The translations under genes and the position numbers were made by a program. A stretch of 64,000 bases of DNA, from NCBI RefSeq assembly GCF_009905435.1, contig NZ_JAAAMT010000030.1:1-64000 (forward strand), given 5' to 3'. Of this stretch, positions 1 to 8,292 are shown in pieces. The notes below the pieces were generated by a model that ran no database searches, was not told where the DNA came from, and saw nothing but the letters and a program-made list of their open reading frames with translations. Position 1 is the first letter of the stretch. Each line of letters opens with the position of its first letter. This DNA is from Pseudomonas sp. R5(2019) (lineage in GTDB: Bacteria; Pseudomonadota; Gammaproteobacteria; Pseudomonadales; Pseudomonadaceae).

Positions 1-75
1 GCGGATTTATCCGCGAATGAATGCACCGCGGTTTTTCAGGCATTGCGCGGCGCCTTCATTCGCGGATAAATCCGC
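1..75. repeat. REP-type inverted repeat, copy A (window edge)
   Basis: Two complementary 20-base arms (1-20 and 56-75, GCGGATTTATCCGCGAATGA and its complement) enclose about 35 bases. The same arms and centre recur at 6996-7087, with the centre reverse-complemented. The element may extend left of the window. It is non-coding and lies just past the 3' end of the TetR gene. Confidence 0.8.
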
Positions 76-136
76 TCCCACAGGGTTTGTGTCGTTCAAT
101 GCCTTAACTGACTGGCATCGCAGGCAAGCCTTGCTC

Positions 137-802
137 CTACGTCGGGTCAGTCAGCATCGCGTGCAGCATGCGCGCGATCAACTTGGGCGTGTCCTCGTCA
201 GTGAGGTAGCACGGTCTTTCCAGCAGCATGGCTCGAGGCAGCGCCGACCATGTCTGGTAGACCAGAAACTCGGCCTTTTCCCGGTCCTTCACCCGGATTT
301 CGCTGGCGAAGCGCTGCATCAAGGCCGAACTCGCCGTGGCGGTCCAGAGCTGCTTGGCCTTGACCACATCCAATCGCACCAGCTCGTCATAATGAGTGGA
401 GCGCACGCTGAACACCGGATCGAACAGGGTTTTCTTGACGTGGGCGGCCAGAACGGCCCGCAAGGCCAGTAAAATCCCGTCCAGCAGGGTGGCCTCAGGC
501 GGCAGCGCCATGATGTCGGCGTACAGTTCGATGCGGGCTTCAGTCCGGTAATCATCAAAGATTGCAGCGATCAGCGCCTCCATCGTCGGGAAGTACTCGT
601 AGATCGAACTGATCGCCACGCCTGAGTCTTCGGCCAGGCGCATGGCGTTCAAGGCTTCCCGCCCCTCGCTTTCGAGAATCTGCCGACCGGTTTGCTTCAC
701 GGCCGTCACCAGCGCGATCGAGCGTGCCTGCCGCGGCTCCTTGCGGGGCTGGGCAGGTATTTCGACCTGCACGCCGGTCTTGTCAGGGGTTGGTTTGACC
801 AT
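137..802 (-). CDS. TetR/AcrR family transcriptional regulator
   Basis: A 221-residue protein with an N-terminal TetR helix-turn-helix at about residues 31-77, including the recognition-helix pattern AISSIYEYFP, followed by an all-helical ligand domain of normal length. The start at 802 is chosen because AGAGGA lies just upstream; the longer reading frame has poor coding character. It is the last gene of a minus-strand group (Fe-alcohol dehydrogenase, thioesterase, TetR), 82 bases after the thioesterase. It probably represses this alcohol/acyl module in response to an acyl or alcohol ligand, which is inferred from position only. The ligand is unknown. Confidence 0.88.
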   Translation of the reverse strand: MVKPTPDKTGVQVEIPAQPRKEPRQARSIALVTAVKQTGRQILESEGREALNAMRLAEDSGVAISSIYEYFPTMEALIAAIFDDYRTEARIELYADIMALPPEATLLDGILLALRAVLAAHVKKTLFDPVFSVRSTHYDELVRLDVVKAKQLWTATASSALMQRFASEIRVKDREKAEFLVYQTWSALPRAMLLERPCYLTDEDTPKLIARMLHAMLTDPT

Positions 803-884
803 AGTGTCCTCTCCAGAATGCTGCCCATTGCCAGGGCGGCAGACCCGCCAAGCAGCAAACTGGAGTATGACCGAGCCGGCTCGC

Positions 885-1322
885 TTAGTCAGCGAGTCTT
901 GCCAGTACAGTACGCACCGATTCCGGGATGGGCACCGAGGTGTTGCTGGCCCGGTCGACATACACATAGACGATATGGGCCGCTGCGGCCGCTTCGTGCT
1001 CATCGTTGCAAAACAGTGCCAGCTCGTATCGCGCGCTGCTGTTGCCCAGGTGGGATATTTTCATCCCGACACTGATCTGGTCGGGGAAAACGATGGGCGA
1101 AAAGTAGGTGCAACTGGAATTGACGATCAACCCGATCACCGGGCTGCTGGCTATGTCCAGGGTCCCCTGTTCAACCAGGAACGCAGTGATCGCCGACTCA
1201 CAGTACGAGTAATAGACCACATTGTTCACATGCCCGTAGGAGTCATGGTCACCCCAGCGCGTCGGCATTTGAGTGAAGCGGCGAAACTCATCCCGGCGTG
1301 GCCGCGCGATCTTGCCGCTCAT
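885..1322 (-). CDS. acyl-CoA thioesterase, 4-hydroxybenzoyl-CoA thioesterase (hotdog) family
   Basis: 145 residues, the usual size of a single hotdog domain. The motif RWGDHDSYGHVNN near residue 23 carries the catalytic aspartate and the conserved HVNN of the YbgC/FadM class. Such cytosolic enzymes hydrolyse acyl-CoA to the free acid and CoA. Its start codon overlaps the stop of the Fe-alcohol dehydrogenase by 4 bases (ATGA), so the two are co-translated. A second thioesterase of the same family lies at 15584-16027. The role may be release of acids or relief of CoA trapping during alcohol oxidation; the substrate is not evident. Confidence 0.88.
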   Translation of the reverse strand: MSGKIARPRRDEFRRFTQMPTRWGDHDSYGHVNNVVYYSYCESAITAFLVEQGTLDIASSPVIGLIVNSSCTYFSPIVFPDQISVGMKISHLGNSSARYELALFCNDEHEAAAAAHIVYVYVDRASNTSVPIPESVRTVLARLAD

Positions 1323-2470
1323 AGGATCTCCCTATAGATCGCGCGCACGTCGGCCTCGCCGACTGGCCGAGGATTGTTGCCCAAAAGACGTGTCTGCCTC
1401 ATGGCATCGACGACCAGCGGCTCGATGTCGGACTCGGCAATGCCCAGATCGCGCAAGCGGGTGGGCAGACTCAGTTCACCCGCCAAGGCGCCGAGGTAGT
1501 CGGCCAAGGCACCAGCTTTATCCTTGTCGGTACCGCTGAGGCCGGGCAGGACGATGTCTGCCAACTGCGCATACAAAGGCGCCACCGTCTCGAGGTTGAA
1601 GCGCATCACCGGTCCCAGCACCAGGGCATTGGACAGCCCATGTGGCACGTGGAAACGTGCGCCGAGGGGATAAGCCAGGGCATGCACTGCTGCCACCGGG
1701 GCGTTGGCGAACGCCATGCCTGCCAGGCAAGCACCGAGCAACATGTTCTCCCGCGCTTCCAGGTTGCTGCCATCCTGGCAGGCCTGGAACAGGCTGCCGG
1801 ACAACAGACGTAGCGCTTCGCGCGCCAGGCAATCGGAAATCGGGTTCTTCAGATTTTTGCTGGTATAGGCCTCGATGGCATGGACCATGGCATCGATACC
1901 GGTCGCCGCCGTGACGTGGGACGGCAGCCCAAGGGTCAGCTCCGCGTCCAGTACGGCCAGGTCGGGCAACAGCATTGGCGAGTAAACCACGTTCTTCTCA
2001 CCGGCGCCCGTGGTCACGACCGAGACCGAAGTCACCTCCGAACCGGTCCCTGCCGTGGTAGGCACCAGAATCAGCGGCAGGCGCGGGCCCTTGGTCTGGT
2101 TGATGCCATAGACTTGACTCAAGGACTCGCCACTGCGCGCCAACAGCGCGGCCAGCTTGGCGGCATCCAGCGAACTGCCGCCGCCCAATCCCAGCACGCA
2201 ATCGGCGCCACAGGCTTTTGCGGCATCCACCGCAGCCAGTATCACCGACTCCGGCGGGTCGGCCTGAACCTGGGAAAATACGCTAACGGCAATCTCTTCG
2301 CCTTCGAAGCCGGCGAGCACCGCATCCAGTAGGCGAGCAGCAATAACCCCCGCATCGGTCACCAACAGAACCGATGTGCAGCCCATGGCTCGAACATTAG
2401 CGGCGAGCCGGGTCGAAGCACCGCGTTCGATGATCATTGATGGGGTGGTTTGAAATACCATTTTCAGCAT
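1319..2470 (-). CDS. iron-containing alcohol dehydrogenase (group III)
   Basis: 383 residues, normal for the family. The NAD-binding motif GGGSSLD is at 96-102, and the metal ligands appear as Asp193, His197 (GIDAMVHAIEAY), His263 and His277 (HVPHGLSNA). The enzyme would interconvert an alcohol and an aldehyde with NAD(H). The start at 2470 has a GAGG eight bases upstream; the upstream extension to 2548 lacks coding character. It is the first gene of the unit reading toward the thioesterase and TetR gene. It faces away from the LuxE/LuxC-like pair across a 366-base region, so the products could work on the same aldehyde. Confidence 0.93.
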   Translation of the reverse strand: MLKMVFQTTPSMIIERGASTRLAANVRAMGCTSVLLVTDAGVIAARLLDAVLAGFEGEEIAVSVFSQVQADPPESVILAAVDAAKACGADCVLGLGGGSSLDAAKLAALLARSGESLSQVYGINQTKGPRLPLILVPTTAGTGSEVTSVSVVTTGAGEKNVVYSPMLLPDLAVLDAELTLGLPSHVTAATGIDAMVHAIEAYTSKNLKNPISDCLAREALRLLSGSLFQACQDGSNLEARENMLLGACLAGMAFANAPVAAVHALAYPLGARFHVPHGLSNALVLGPVMRFNLETVAPLYAQLADIVLPGLSGTDKDKAGALADYLGALAGELSLPTRLRDLGIAESDIEPLVVDAMRQTRLLGNNPRPVGEADVRAIYREIL

Positions 2471-2836
2471 AAAAGCCTCACGAATAGATGTGTTGCGCTG
2501 AGTTTTTTGGCGATTGCAAAGCACAGGTGCCAACCGCAAACCCCTCACAACAGTGGCCTGACTGGAACCGCTTCCTCCCCTCCTTATTGAGTGAGGGAAA
2601 CCGATTATATTCCAGCCAACTCACTGCACCAGCCTCTAATCCGGCCTCCCACCTCGAATCCGGAACGGCGTCCGCAGGCACTCCGATTCTTCTTGTTTTT
2701 TTCTTATTTTTCAGTGACTTGAACAAGAAACACGATCACCTTAATCCGGAACAAAATCCAAGACTGCCGCCCCATACTTGACCACACCCACCTCCGGCCC
2801 TAGCCGGTTTTCACTAGTCGAGTAGCGAGCCAGAAA
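2471..2836. promoter_or_regulatory. divergent intergenic region between Fe-ADH and LuxE-like gene
   Basis: 366 bases without a gene. It must contain the promoters of both divergent units. An AT-rich stretch at about 2690-2730 includes complementary arms TTCTTGTT (2690-2697) and AACAAGAA (2722-2729) separated by 24 bases, a possible regulator site. No convincing -24/-12 element with correct spacing was found: TGGCAC and TTGCA occur on the minus strand but two bases too far apart. Confidence 0.45.
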
Positions 2837-4276
2837 ATGCCCACTGCACAACTGTCGATAGAACAAAAAACCCAGCAGCTGCTGAACAACCCGGCAGTAT
2901 TGGTCAACTATTCCCAGCAGGCCTGGAACACTCTGCCCCGCGCCGAAATCGACGCGCTACAGATCAACGCCCTGAAGCAGCGCTTCGAAGCACTTCGCGA
3001 CCGTATCCCGGTACTCAAGAAGCTCGCCGACGCCCAAGGCGTGGAACACATCGAGCAACTCGACGACGTGGTGCCGCTGCTGTTCGAACACACCGTGTAC
3101 AAGTCCTACCCGCCCTCGTTGCTGGAGAAACGCAGCTTCGGCCAGATCAACAAATGGCTGGGCAAACTGGTGACGCCAGAGATCGCCGAAGCCATTGCTG
3201 CGGTCAACGTCAGCGATTGCCAGGGCCTGGACGACTGGTTCGAGACCATGGACGAGGGCGTGCCGCAACTGCGCATCAGTCACACCTCGGGCACTTCCGG
3301 CACCCTGTCGTTCCTGCCCCAAGGCGTACATGAGTGGGACAAATTCGCTCAACTGCGCAAGATGATGGTGTGGAACATGGAGGGGCCGGATACCCCAGAG
3401 CCCAACTTGCACACGATTTACCCGTACTACCGCAAGGGCTACCTGAGTCATGTGCGTGTCCACGCCGCCATGATTCCAGCGCTGTTGCCGGATGAGTCGC
3501 ATTTCCATGCGGCCTACCCGACCACGCTCAGCACCGACGTGCTTCACCTGGGGGCCAAGCTGCGCGCGGCACAGTCCAAGGGCACCCTCGATCGCCTGGT
3601 GATCAGCCCGGAACTGCTGGAAAAGAAAAAGGCTTTCGACCAGTTGCAGGCCGAAATGCCGCAGCACCTGGCGACCTTCTTCGATCATATGTCCACCCAG
3701 CTCAAGGGCCAGCGCGTATACATCGGCGCGACCTGGAACCTGCTGCACAGCATGGCCAAGGCCGGCCTTGCGCGCGGTCTGGAAGGTGTCTTCCACCCTG
3801 ACTCGTTCATCCACACCGCCGGCGGCGGCAAGGGTGTCGTACAACCGGAGGGCTGGCGCGAAGACGTGCTGCGCTTCACCGGCGCCAAGACCCTCAACGA
3901 ATCCTACGCCATGTCGGAAATCGTCGGCGGTGCCCATGCGCGCTGCGAAGAGGGCCATTTCCACTTCGCCCCCACCGTCATCCCCTACTTGCTCGATCCA
4001 GAGACCAGCAAGCCACTGCCGCGCAAAGGCCGCGTGACCGGTCGCGCAGCGTTCTTCGACCTCGGCGCGGAATTCCGTTGGGGCGGCTTTATCACCGGCG
4101 ATGAAATCACCGTCGAATGGGACAAGCCCTGCGCCTGCGGCCGGCCGAGTAGCTACGTGGTCGGGCCGATCCAGCGCTACAGCGAACTCAATGGCGGCGA
4201 CGACAAGATCACCTGTGCGGCGACAGAAGAGTCCCATCGCCAAGCGATGGATTTCCTGAACACATTAGAGGGCTAA
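2837..4276 (+). CDS. LuxE-like acyl-protein synthetase / acyl-activating ligase
   Basis: 479 residues. The adenylate-forming signature TSGTSGT is at 150-156. The overall pattern resembles the LuxE/acyl-protein synthetase family, which activates a fatty acid with ATP and transfers it to a protein thiol for reduction by LuxC. It is longer than classical LuxE (about 370 residues), with extra N-terminal sequence. It lies 4 bases before the LuxC-like gene, so the two form a fatty-acid reductase pair. No luciferase (luxAB) or luxD gene is present. The likely role is acid to acyl-enzyme to aldehyde, or the reverse together with the alcohol dehydrogenases. The direction of flux is inferred, not shown. 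Confidence 0.8.
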   Translation: MPTAQLSIEQKTQQLLNNPAVLVNYSQQAWNTLPRAEIDALQINALKQRFEALRDRIPVLKKLADAQGVEHIEQLDDVVPLLFEHTVYKSYPPSLLEKRSFGQINKWLGKLVTPEIAEAIAAVNVSDCQGLDDWFETMDEGVPQLRISHTSGTSGTLSFLPQGVHEWDKFAQLRKMMVWNMEGPDTPEPNLHTIYPYYRKGYLSHVRVHAAMIPALLPDESHFHAAYPTTLSTDVLHLGAKLRAAQSKGTLDRLVISPELLEKKKAFDQLQAEMPQHLATFFDHMSTQLKGQRVYIGATWNLLHSMAKAGLARGLEGVFHPDSFIHTAGGGKGVVQPEGWREDVLRFTGAKTLNESYAMSEIVGGAHARCEEGHFHFAPTVIPYLLDPETSKPLPRKGRVTGRAAFFDLGAEFRWGGFITGDEITVEWDKPCACGRPSSYVVGPIQRYSELNGGDDKITCAATEESHRQAMDFLNTLEG

Positions 4277-4280
4277 CCCC

Positions 4281-5738
4281 ATGAGCAAACCTATTGCGCC
4301 AATGATCATCCGCGGCAAAGTCATCACCGACAACCTGATCGACGTAGGCGGCCGTGGCGGCGACCTGGTCTTCCAAACCCCGGATGCGCACAAATACATC
4401 GACCAACTGCCGCTGGGTAACCCGGCGAAGCTGGCCGACCTCTACACGCTCACCTTCAAAGACATCCTCGACTACGCCGAAGCCCTCGGTGAACGCCTGG
4501 AATTCGACAAAAACCCCTACTTGCAGGAAGCCTGCGAGCTGTCCTACCTGACTGCGCCGGTCACCCCGAGCATGGTCAAGGGCAGCTACATGGGACTGCG
4601 CCACATGCTCACTCGTGAATCCGTCACCGAACAGGTGGAGAACTCAGTGGGCGTCAAATACCTGGAAGGCTGGGTCAAGCAGCGCTTGATCGACGGCACC
4701 GAACTGGATGTGCGCTGCTTCGGCGCCCGCACACTGCATATCGTCGCTGGTAACGCGACCGGGCTTTCCCTGCTGACCATCCTGCGCAACATGGTGCTGC
4801 GCAGTGATGCGATCATCAAGGCGCCGTCCAACGACCCGTTCACGGCCCTGGCCATCGCCCGCACCATGGTCGAGATGGCGCCGGACCATCCTCTGACCAA
4901 ACACCTCAGCGTCGCCTACTGGAAAGGCGGCGACCAGGCCTTCGAAGAACGCCTGTACCAGCCGCAGAATCTGGAGAAGATCGTGGCCTGGGGCGGCTTC
5001 AACTCGATGAAGCATGTCACCCGCTACATCCAGCCGGGTCTGGAGCTGATCTCCCTCGACCCGAAACGCAGCGCCAGCATCATCGGCAAGGGCACCTTCG
5101 ACAGTGAAGAGACCATGCGCGAGGCCGCCCTGCGCTTGGCCAGCGACATCGGCGCACTGAACCAGAAGGCCTGCGTGTGCGCCCGTGTGGTCTACGTACA
5201 GAGCGGCACCGACGAGGCGGGCCTGGCGAATCTGAACACCTTCGGCGGTTATGTCTACGACGCCATGCAGACCCTGCCCAACACCCTCAGCACCGTGCCC
5301 AAACGCTACGACCAGGGCCTCAAGGCCGAAGTCGACGCGCTGCGCCTGGATGATGAATGGTACAAGGTGATGGGTGGCAAGGACGGCGAAGGCGCAGTCA
5401 TCTGCTCGCAGATTCCGGAGTCGGTGTCCTTTGCCACCAGGCTCGACGACCGTACCGCCAACCTGGTGCCGGTCGATGACCTGCACGAGATGATGGATGC
5501 AGTCGATGCCTACACCCAGACCGTCGGCGTCTATCCGGAAAGCATCAAGGAAGATCTCAAGGACATCCTGCCCCTGTATGGCGCTCAGCGCATCGTCTCG
5601 CTGGGCTACGCGGCGGGGCTGAAATGGGCAGGCCCACAGGATTCCATCGAGCCGCTGCGGCGCATGGGCAAATGGATCGTCAACCAGATCGCCTCGCCGG
5701 AAATGACCCCGGCGCCTTGGTTACGCCCGTCGATCTAA
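4281..5738 (+). CDS. LuxC-like acyl-CoA/acyl-protein reductase
   Basis: 485 residues, matching the LuxC (aldehyde dehydrogenase superfamily) length. LuxC-type signatures are seen: GNATGLSLLTILRN (158-170), SNDPFTALAIA, a VAWGG segment and NQKACVCARVVY with the probable catalytic Cys298. The family reduces an acyl thioester to an aldehyde with NADPH. A GAGGG box precedes the ATG by nine bases, inside the end of the LuxE-like gene. It is followed by a hairpin at 5746-5772 and then a zinc alcohol dehydrogenase. Together they give a complete acid-aldehyde-alcohol route. Confidence 0.86.
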   Translation: MSKPIAPMIIRGKVITDNLIDVGGRGGDLVFQTPDAHKYIDQLPLGNPAKLADLYTLTFKDILDYAEALGERLEFDKNPYLQEACELSYLTAPVTPSMVKGSYMGLRHMLTRESVTEQVENSVGVKYLEGWVKQRLIDGTELDVRCFGARTLHIVAGNATGLSLLTILRNMVLRSDAIIKAPSNDPFTALAIARTMVEMAPDHPLTKHLSVAYWKGGDQAFEERLYQPQNLEKIVAWGGFNSMKHVTRYIQPGLELISLDPKRSASIIGKGTFDSEETMREAALRLASDIGALNQKACVCARVVYVQSGTDEAGLANLNTFGGYVYDAMQTLPNTLSTVPKRYDQGLKAEVDALRLDDEWYKVMGGKDGEGAVICSQIPESVSFATRLDDRTANLVPVDDLHEMMDAVDAYTQTVGVYPESIKEDLKDILPLYGAQRIVSLGYAAGLKWAGPQDSIEPLRRMGKWIVNQIASPEMTPAPWLRPSI

Positions 5739-5745
5739 CCCCTCT

Positions 5746-5772
5746 GTACCCCCCGGTTATTGCCGGGGGTAC
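5746..5772 (+). terminator. hairpin after LuxC-like gene
   Basis: Arms GTACCCCC and GGGGGTAC, extended by CGG/CCG with one bulged C, then a short T-rich stretch (GATTTTT). It is a partial terminator or attenuator before the zinc alcohol dehydrogenase. Confidence 0.5.
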
Positions 5773-5797
5773 GCGTTGATTTTTACAGGACTTGCCC

Positions 5798-6856
5798 ATG
5801 ACCACTTGCCTGGGATTTGCCGCACACGAGGCCCACTCCGCCCTCACGCCCTTTCGTTTCGAGCGCCGGGCTCTGCGCGCCGATGACGTCGCCATCGATA
5901 TCGCCTATTGCGGCGTCTGCCATTCCGATGCCCATCAGGTGCACAACGACTGGAACAACACTGTCTATCCCATCGTGCCAGGCCACGAGATCGTCGGCCA
6001 TGTCACTGCCGTCGGCAGCAACGTCAGCCGCTTCAAGGTCGGCGACCGGGTCGCCGTCGGTTGCCAGGTCGATAGCTGCCTGCACTGCGCGCCCTGCGAG
6101 GAGCATCAGGAACAACTGTGCAGCCATGGTCCGACGCCCACCTACAACGGCAAGGATCGCCTTACCGGCGAGATCACCTATGGTGGTTATTCCGAGCATA
6201 TTGTAGTTCGTGAGCAGTTCGTTCTACGCATGCCCGAAAACCTCGATCCGCGCTACGCAGCCCCTTTGCTGTGCGCCGGCATCACCGTGTGGAACCCGAT
6301 GCGCCGCTACGGCGTAGGCAAGGGTTCGAAAGTCGCGGTGGTCGGCCTCGGCGGGCTCGGGCATATGGCCGTGAAGCTGGCCGCTGCCCTTGGCGCCGAA
6401 GTCACAGTGATTACGACCTCACCAGGCAAAGCCGACGACGCCCGCACCCTCGGCGCCCATCACGTGCTGCTGTCCAACGATGCAGCGGCGATGTCGGCTG
6501 CAGCCAATGCGTTCGAATTTATTATCGACACCATTCCCCGCCGGCACGACGTCAACCCCTACTTGATGCTGCTGGGTCGCGAGGGCGTACTGGTGCTGGT
6601 CGGTGCCATCGAACCGCTGGAGCCCATTCATGGTGGCTTGCTGATCCGCAATAACCGCACCTTGGCCGGTTCGCTCATCGGTGGCATCCAGGCGATCCAG
6701 GAACTGTTGGTTTTCTGCGCCGAACACCTGGTACTGCCCAGCTGCGAAATGATTGATATCAAGGACATCAACACCGCCTTTGACCGCCTGCAAAACAACG
6801 ACGTGAAGTACCGCTTCGTGATCGACATGACCAGCATGCGTGACGTGACGCTGTAA
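5798..6856 (+). CDS. zinc-dependent alcohol dehydrogenase (CAD/YahK-like MDR)
   Basis: 352 residues. The catalytic zinc ligands are evident in GVCHSD (Cys38) and PGHE (His63-Glu64); a cluster of structural-zinc cysteines follows (SCLHCAPC). The Rossmann motif GLGGLGHMAVK is in the middle. It belongs to the cinnamyl-alcohol-dehydrogenase class, usually NADP(H)-dependent aldehyde reductases/alcohol dehydrogenases. The start at 5798 follows AGGA by seven bases. It lies downstream of the LuxC-like reductase in the same direction and would interconvert the LuxC aldehyde and an alcohol. A hairpin terminator (6867-6892) follows. Confidence 0.92.
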   Translation: MTTCLGFAAHEAHSALTPFRFERRALRADDVAIDIAYCGVCHSDAHQVHNDWNNTVYPIVPGHEIVGHVTAVGSNVSRFKVGDRVAVGCQVDSCLHCAPCEEHQEQLCSHGPTPTYNGKDRLTGEITYGGYSEHIVVREQFVLRMPENLDPRYAAPLLCAGITVWNPMRRYGVGKGSKVAVVGLGGLGHMAVKLAAALGAEVTVITTSPGKADDARTLGAHHVLLSNDAAAMSAAANAFEFIIDTIPRRHDVNPYLMLLGREGVLVLVGAIEPLEPIHGGLLIRNNRTLAGSLIGGIQAIQELLVFCAEHLVLPSCEMIDIKDINTAFDRLQNNDVKYRFVIDMTSMRDVTL

Positions 6857-6866
6857 TGAAGCCCCA

Positions 6867-6892
6867 CGCTGCGGTGCCCCGTCACCGCAGCG
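6867..6892 (+). terminator. intrinsic terminator after zinc ADH
   Basis: A perfect 10-base stem (CGCTGCGGTG / CACCGCAGCG) with a six-base loop, 10 bases after the stop codon, followed by a weak CCCTCTTATT tract. Confidence 0.6.
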
Positions 6893-6930
6893 CCCTCTTA
6901 TTGATTGAATTTCTGGAGCAGAGCTTGCTC

Positions 6931-6958
6931 GCGATGGCGATTTCAAGGCCGCCATCGC
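6931..6958. repeat. small REP-like inverted repeat
   Basis: GCGATGGCG and CGCCATCGC, nine-base complementary arms with a 10-base spacer, in a context (GAGCTTGCTC) typical of Pseudomonas REP sequences. It is adjacent to the larger element at 6996-7087. Confidence 0.6.
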
Positions 6959-6995
6959 AGGCAGGCCGCAATGCCGGTCAGCTAAGGCATAAACC

Positions 6996-7087
6996 CTGTG
7001 GGAGCGGATTTATCCGCGAATGAACGATGACGCGCAATGCCTAAAAACCGCGGTGTTTTCATTCGCGGATAAATCCGCTCCCACAGG
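6996..7087. repeat. REP-type inverted repeat, copy B
   Basis: Arms 6996-7023 and 7059-7086 are complementary (GTGGGAGCGGATTTATCCGC and its complement). The centre is a near match to the reverse complement of the centre of copy A at 1-75, so A and B are the same element in opposite orientation, 7 kb apart. It ends about 45 bases before the ribosome-binding site of the next gene. Confidence 0.82.
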
Positions 7088-7144
7088 GATCTCGCCTTGA
7101 CTGACTGGCATTGCGGCAAGCCGTGCTCCTACAAAGGACACCCC

Positions 7145-8158
7145 ATGAAAGCCATTCAACTCCAGCATCCCGCTGGCCTGGAGCACCTGCGCCTTATCGA
7201 TATGGCCGCCCCCGGCGCGCCCAAAGCGGGCGAGGTCCAGGTGCGCATCCATGCCAGCTCGCTCAACTACCACGACCTTGGCGTAGTCACCGGTCACGCC
7301 CGTGCCGAGGATGGTCGCATCCCCATGACCGACGGCGCCGGAGTCGTCACCGCCGTGGGCGAAGGCGTGACGGAGTTCGCCGTGGGTGATTTCGTTGTGT
7401 CGTGCTTCTTCCCCCACTGGCAATCGGGTCGGGTCGGGCCCAGCACCTTCCAGACCGTCCCTGGCGACGGCGTGGATGGCTTTGCCCGTGAATGGGTCAA
7501 CATGCCCGCCCAGGGGTTCACCCTGGCGCCCAAGGGCTACACCTTTGAAGAGGCCGCCACGCTGACCACGGCCGGCCTTACCGCCTGGCGTGCGCTGGTG
7601 GTAGATGCTCGCATCCAGGCGGGCGACAGCGTGCTGGTGCTGGGTACCGGCGGCGTCTCCATCTTCGCGCTGCAAATGGCCAAGTCCATGGGCGCGCGGG
7701 TCATTGCCACGACCTCGTCCGATGCCAAGAAAGAGCGTCTGCTGGCACTGGGGGCCGATCAGGTCATCAACTACAAAGACCAGCCCGAATCCGAATGGGG
7801 CGACGTGGTACTGGCCGCCACTGGCGGGCGCGGTGTAGACATCGTGGTCGAAGTGGGTGGCCCGGGCACGCTGCCCCAGTCCATCCGCGCCTGCACTCCC
7901 GGCGGCCACATTGCGCTGATCGGCGTACTCACGGGCGTTTCCGGCAGCCTGCCCACCGTGGAAATGATGCGCAAGCAGCAAACCCTGCGTGGCCTGATCG
8001 TCGGTAGCCGCGAGCAGCAGCAAGACATGGTGCGTGCCCTGGAAAACTTCAGCTGGCGCCCGGTCATCGACAGCCGCTATCCGCTGGAGCAGATTGCCGA
8101 GGCCTTTGCCTACCAGAAATCCGCCAAGCACTTTGGCAAGATATGCCTGCACTATTGA
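7145..8158 (+). CDS. MDR-family NAD(P)-dependent oxidoreductase (zinc-poor)
   Basis: 337 residues of the medium-chain dehydrogenase/reductase superfamily with the Rossmann motif VLGTGGVSIFALQMAK. The region after the N-terminal strands lacks the GHE zinc ligand (it reads TDGAGVV), as in quinone-oxidoreductase-like members. The start at 7145 follows AAAGGAC. It stands alone between REP copy B and a strong convergent terminator. It could be an enoyl or alcohol oxidoreductase of the neighbouring acyl pathway, but the sequence does not settle the substrate. Confidence 0.88.
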   Translation: MKAIQLQHPAGLEHLRLIDMAAPGAPKAGEVQVRIHASSLNYHDLGVVTGHARAEDGRIPMTDGAGVVTAVGEGVTEFAVGDFVVSCFFPHWQSGRVGPSTFQTVPGDGVDGFAREWVNMPAQGFTLAPKGYTFEEAATLTTAGLTAWRALVVDARIQAGDSVLVLGTGGVSIFALQMAKSMGARVIATTSSDAKKERLLALGADQVINYKDQPESEWGDVVLAATGGRGVDIVVEVGGPGTLPQSIRACTPGGHIALIGVLTGVSGSLPTVEMMRKQQTLRGLIVGSREQQQDMVRALENFSWRPVIDSRYPLEQIAEAFAYQKSAKHFGKICLHY

Positions 8159-8180
8159 GCTGAAGCCCCAAGACGAAATA

Positions 8181-8213
8181 CAAAGCGCCCGATGCGGTGC
8201 ATCAGGCGCTTTG
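8181..8213. terminator. bidirectional terminator
   Basis: Fifteen-base arms (CAAAGCGCC... / ...GGCGCTTTG) with one C-A mismatch and a three-base loop. It lies between the convergent MDR gene (+) and the SDR gene (-) that ends the lva-type operon. Confidence 0.75.
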
Positions 8214-8292
8214 AATCGTCAATCCTGCTTTGAAACGTGTAAACCTATTTCAGGACTAGACAGTTTTTCTTCAGCACACAAGACGCAATGCT

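Noticed and set aside
957..1322. Long antisense open frames across most genes, for example on the opposite strand of the LuxE-like, FadB-like and AraC genes.
   Set aside because: These are shadows of high-GC codon use; they lack ribosome-binding sites and family motifs.
2510..2545. A possible -24/-12 promoter (TGGCAC...TTGCA on the minus strand) before the Fe-ADH gene.
   Set aside because: The spacing is two bases longer than the required distance, so sigma-54 use is unlikely.
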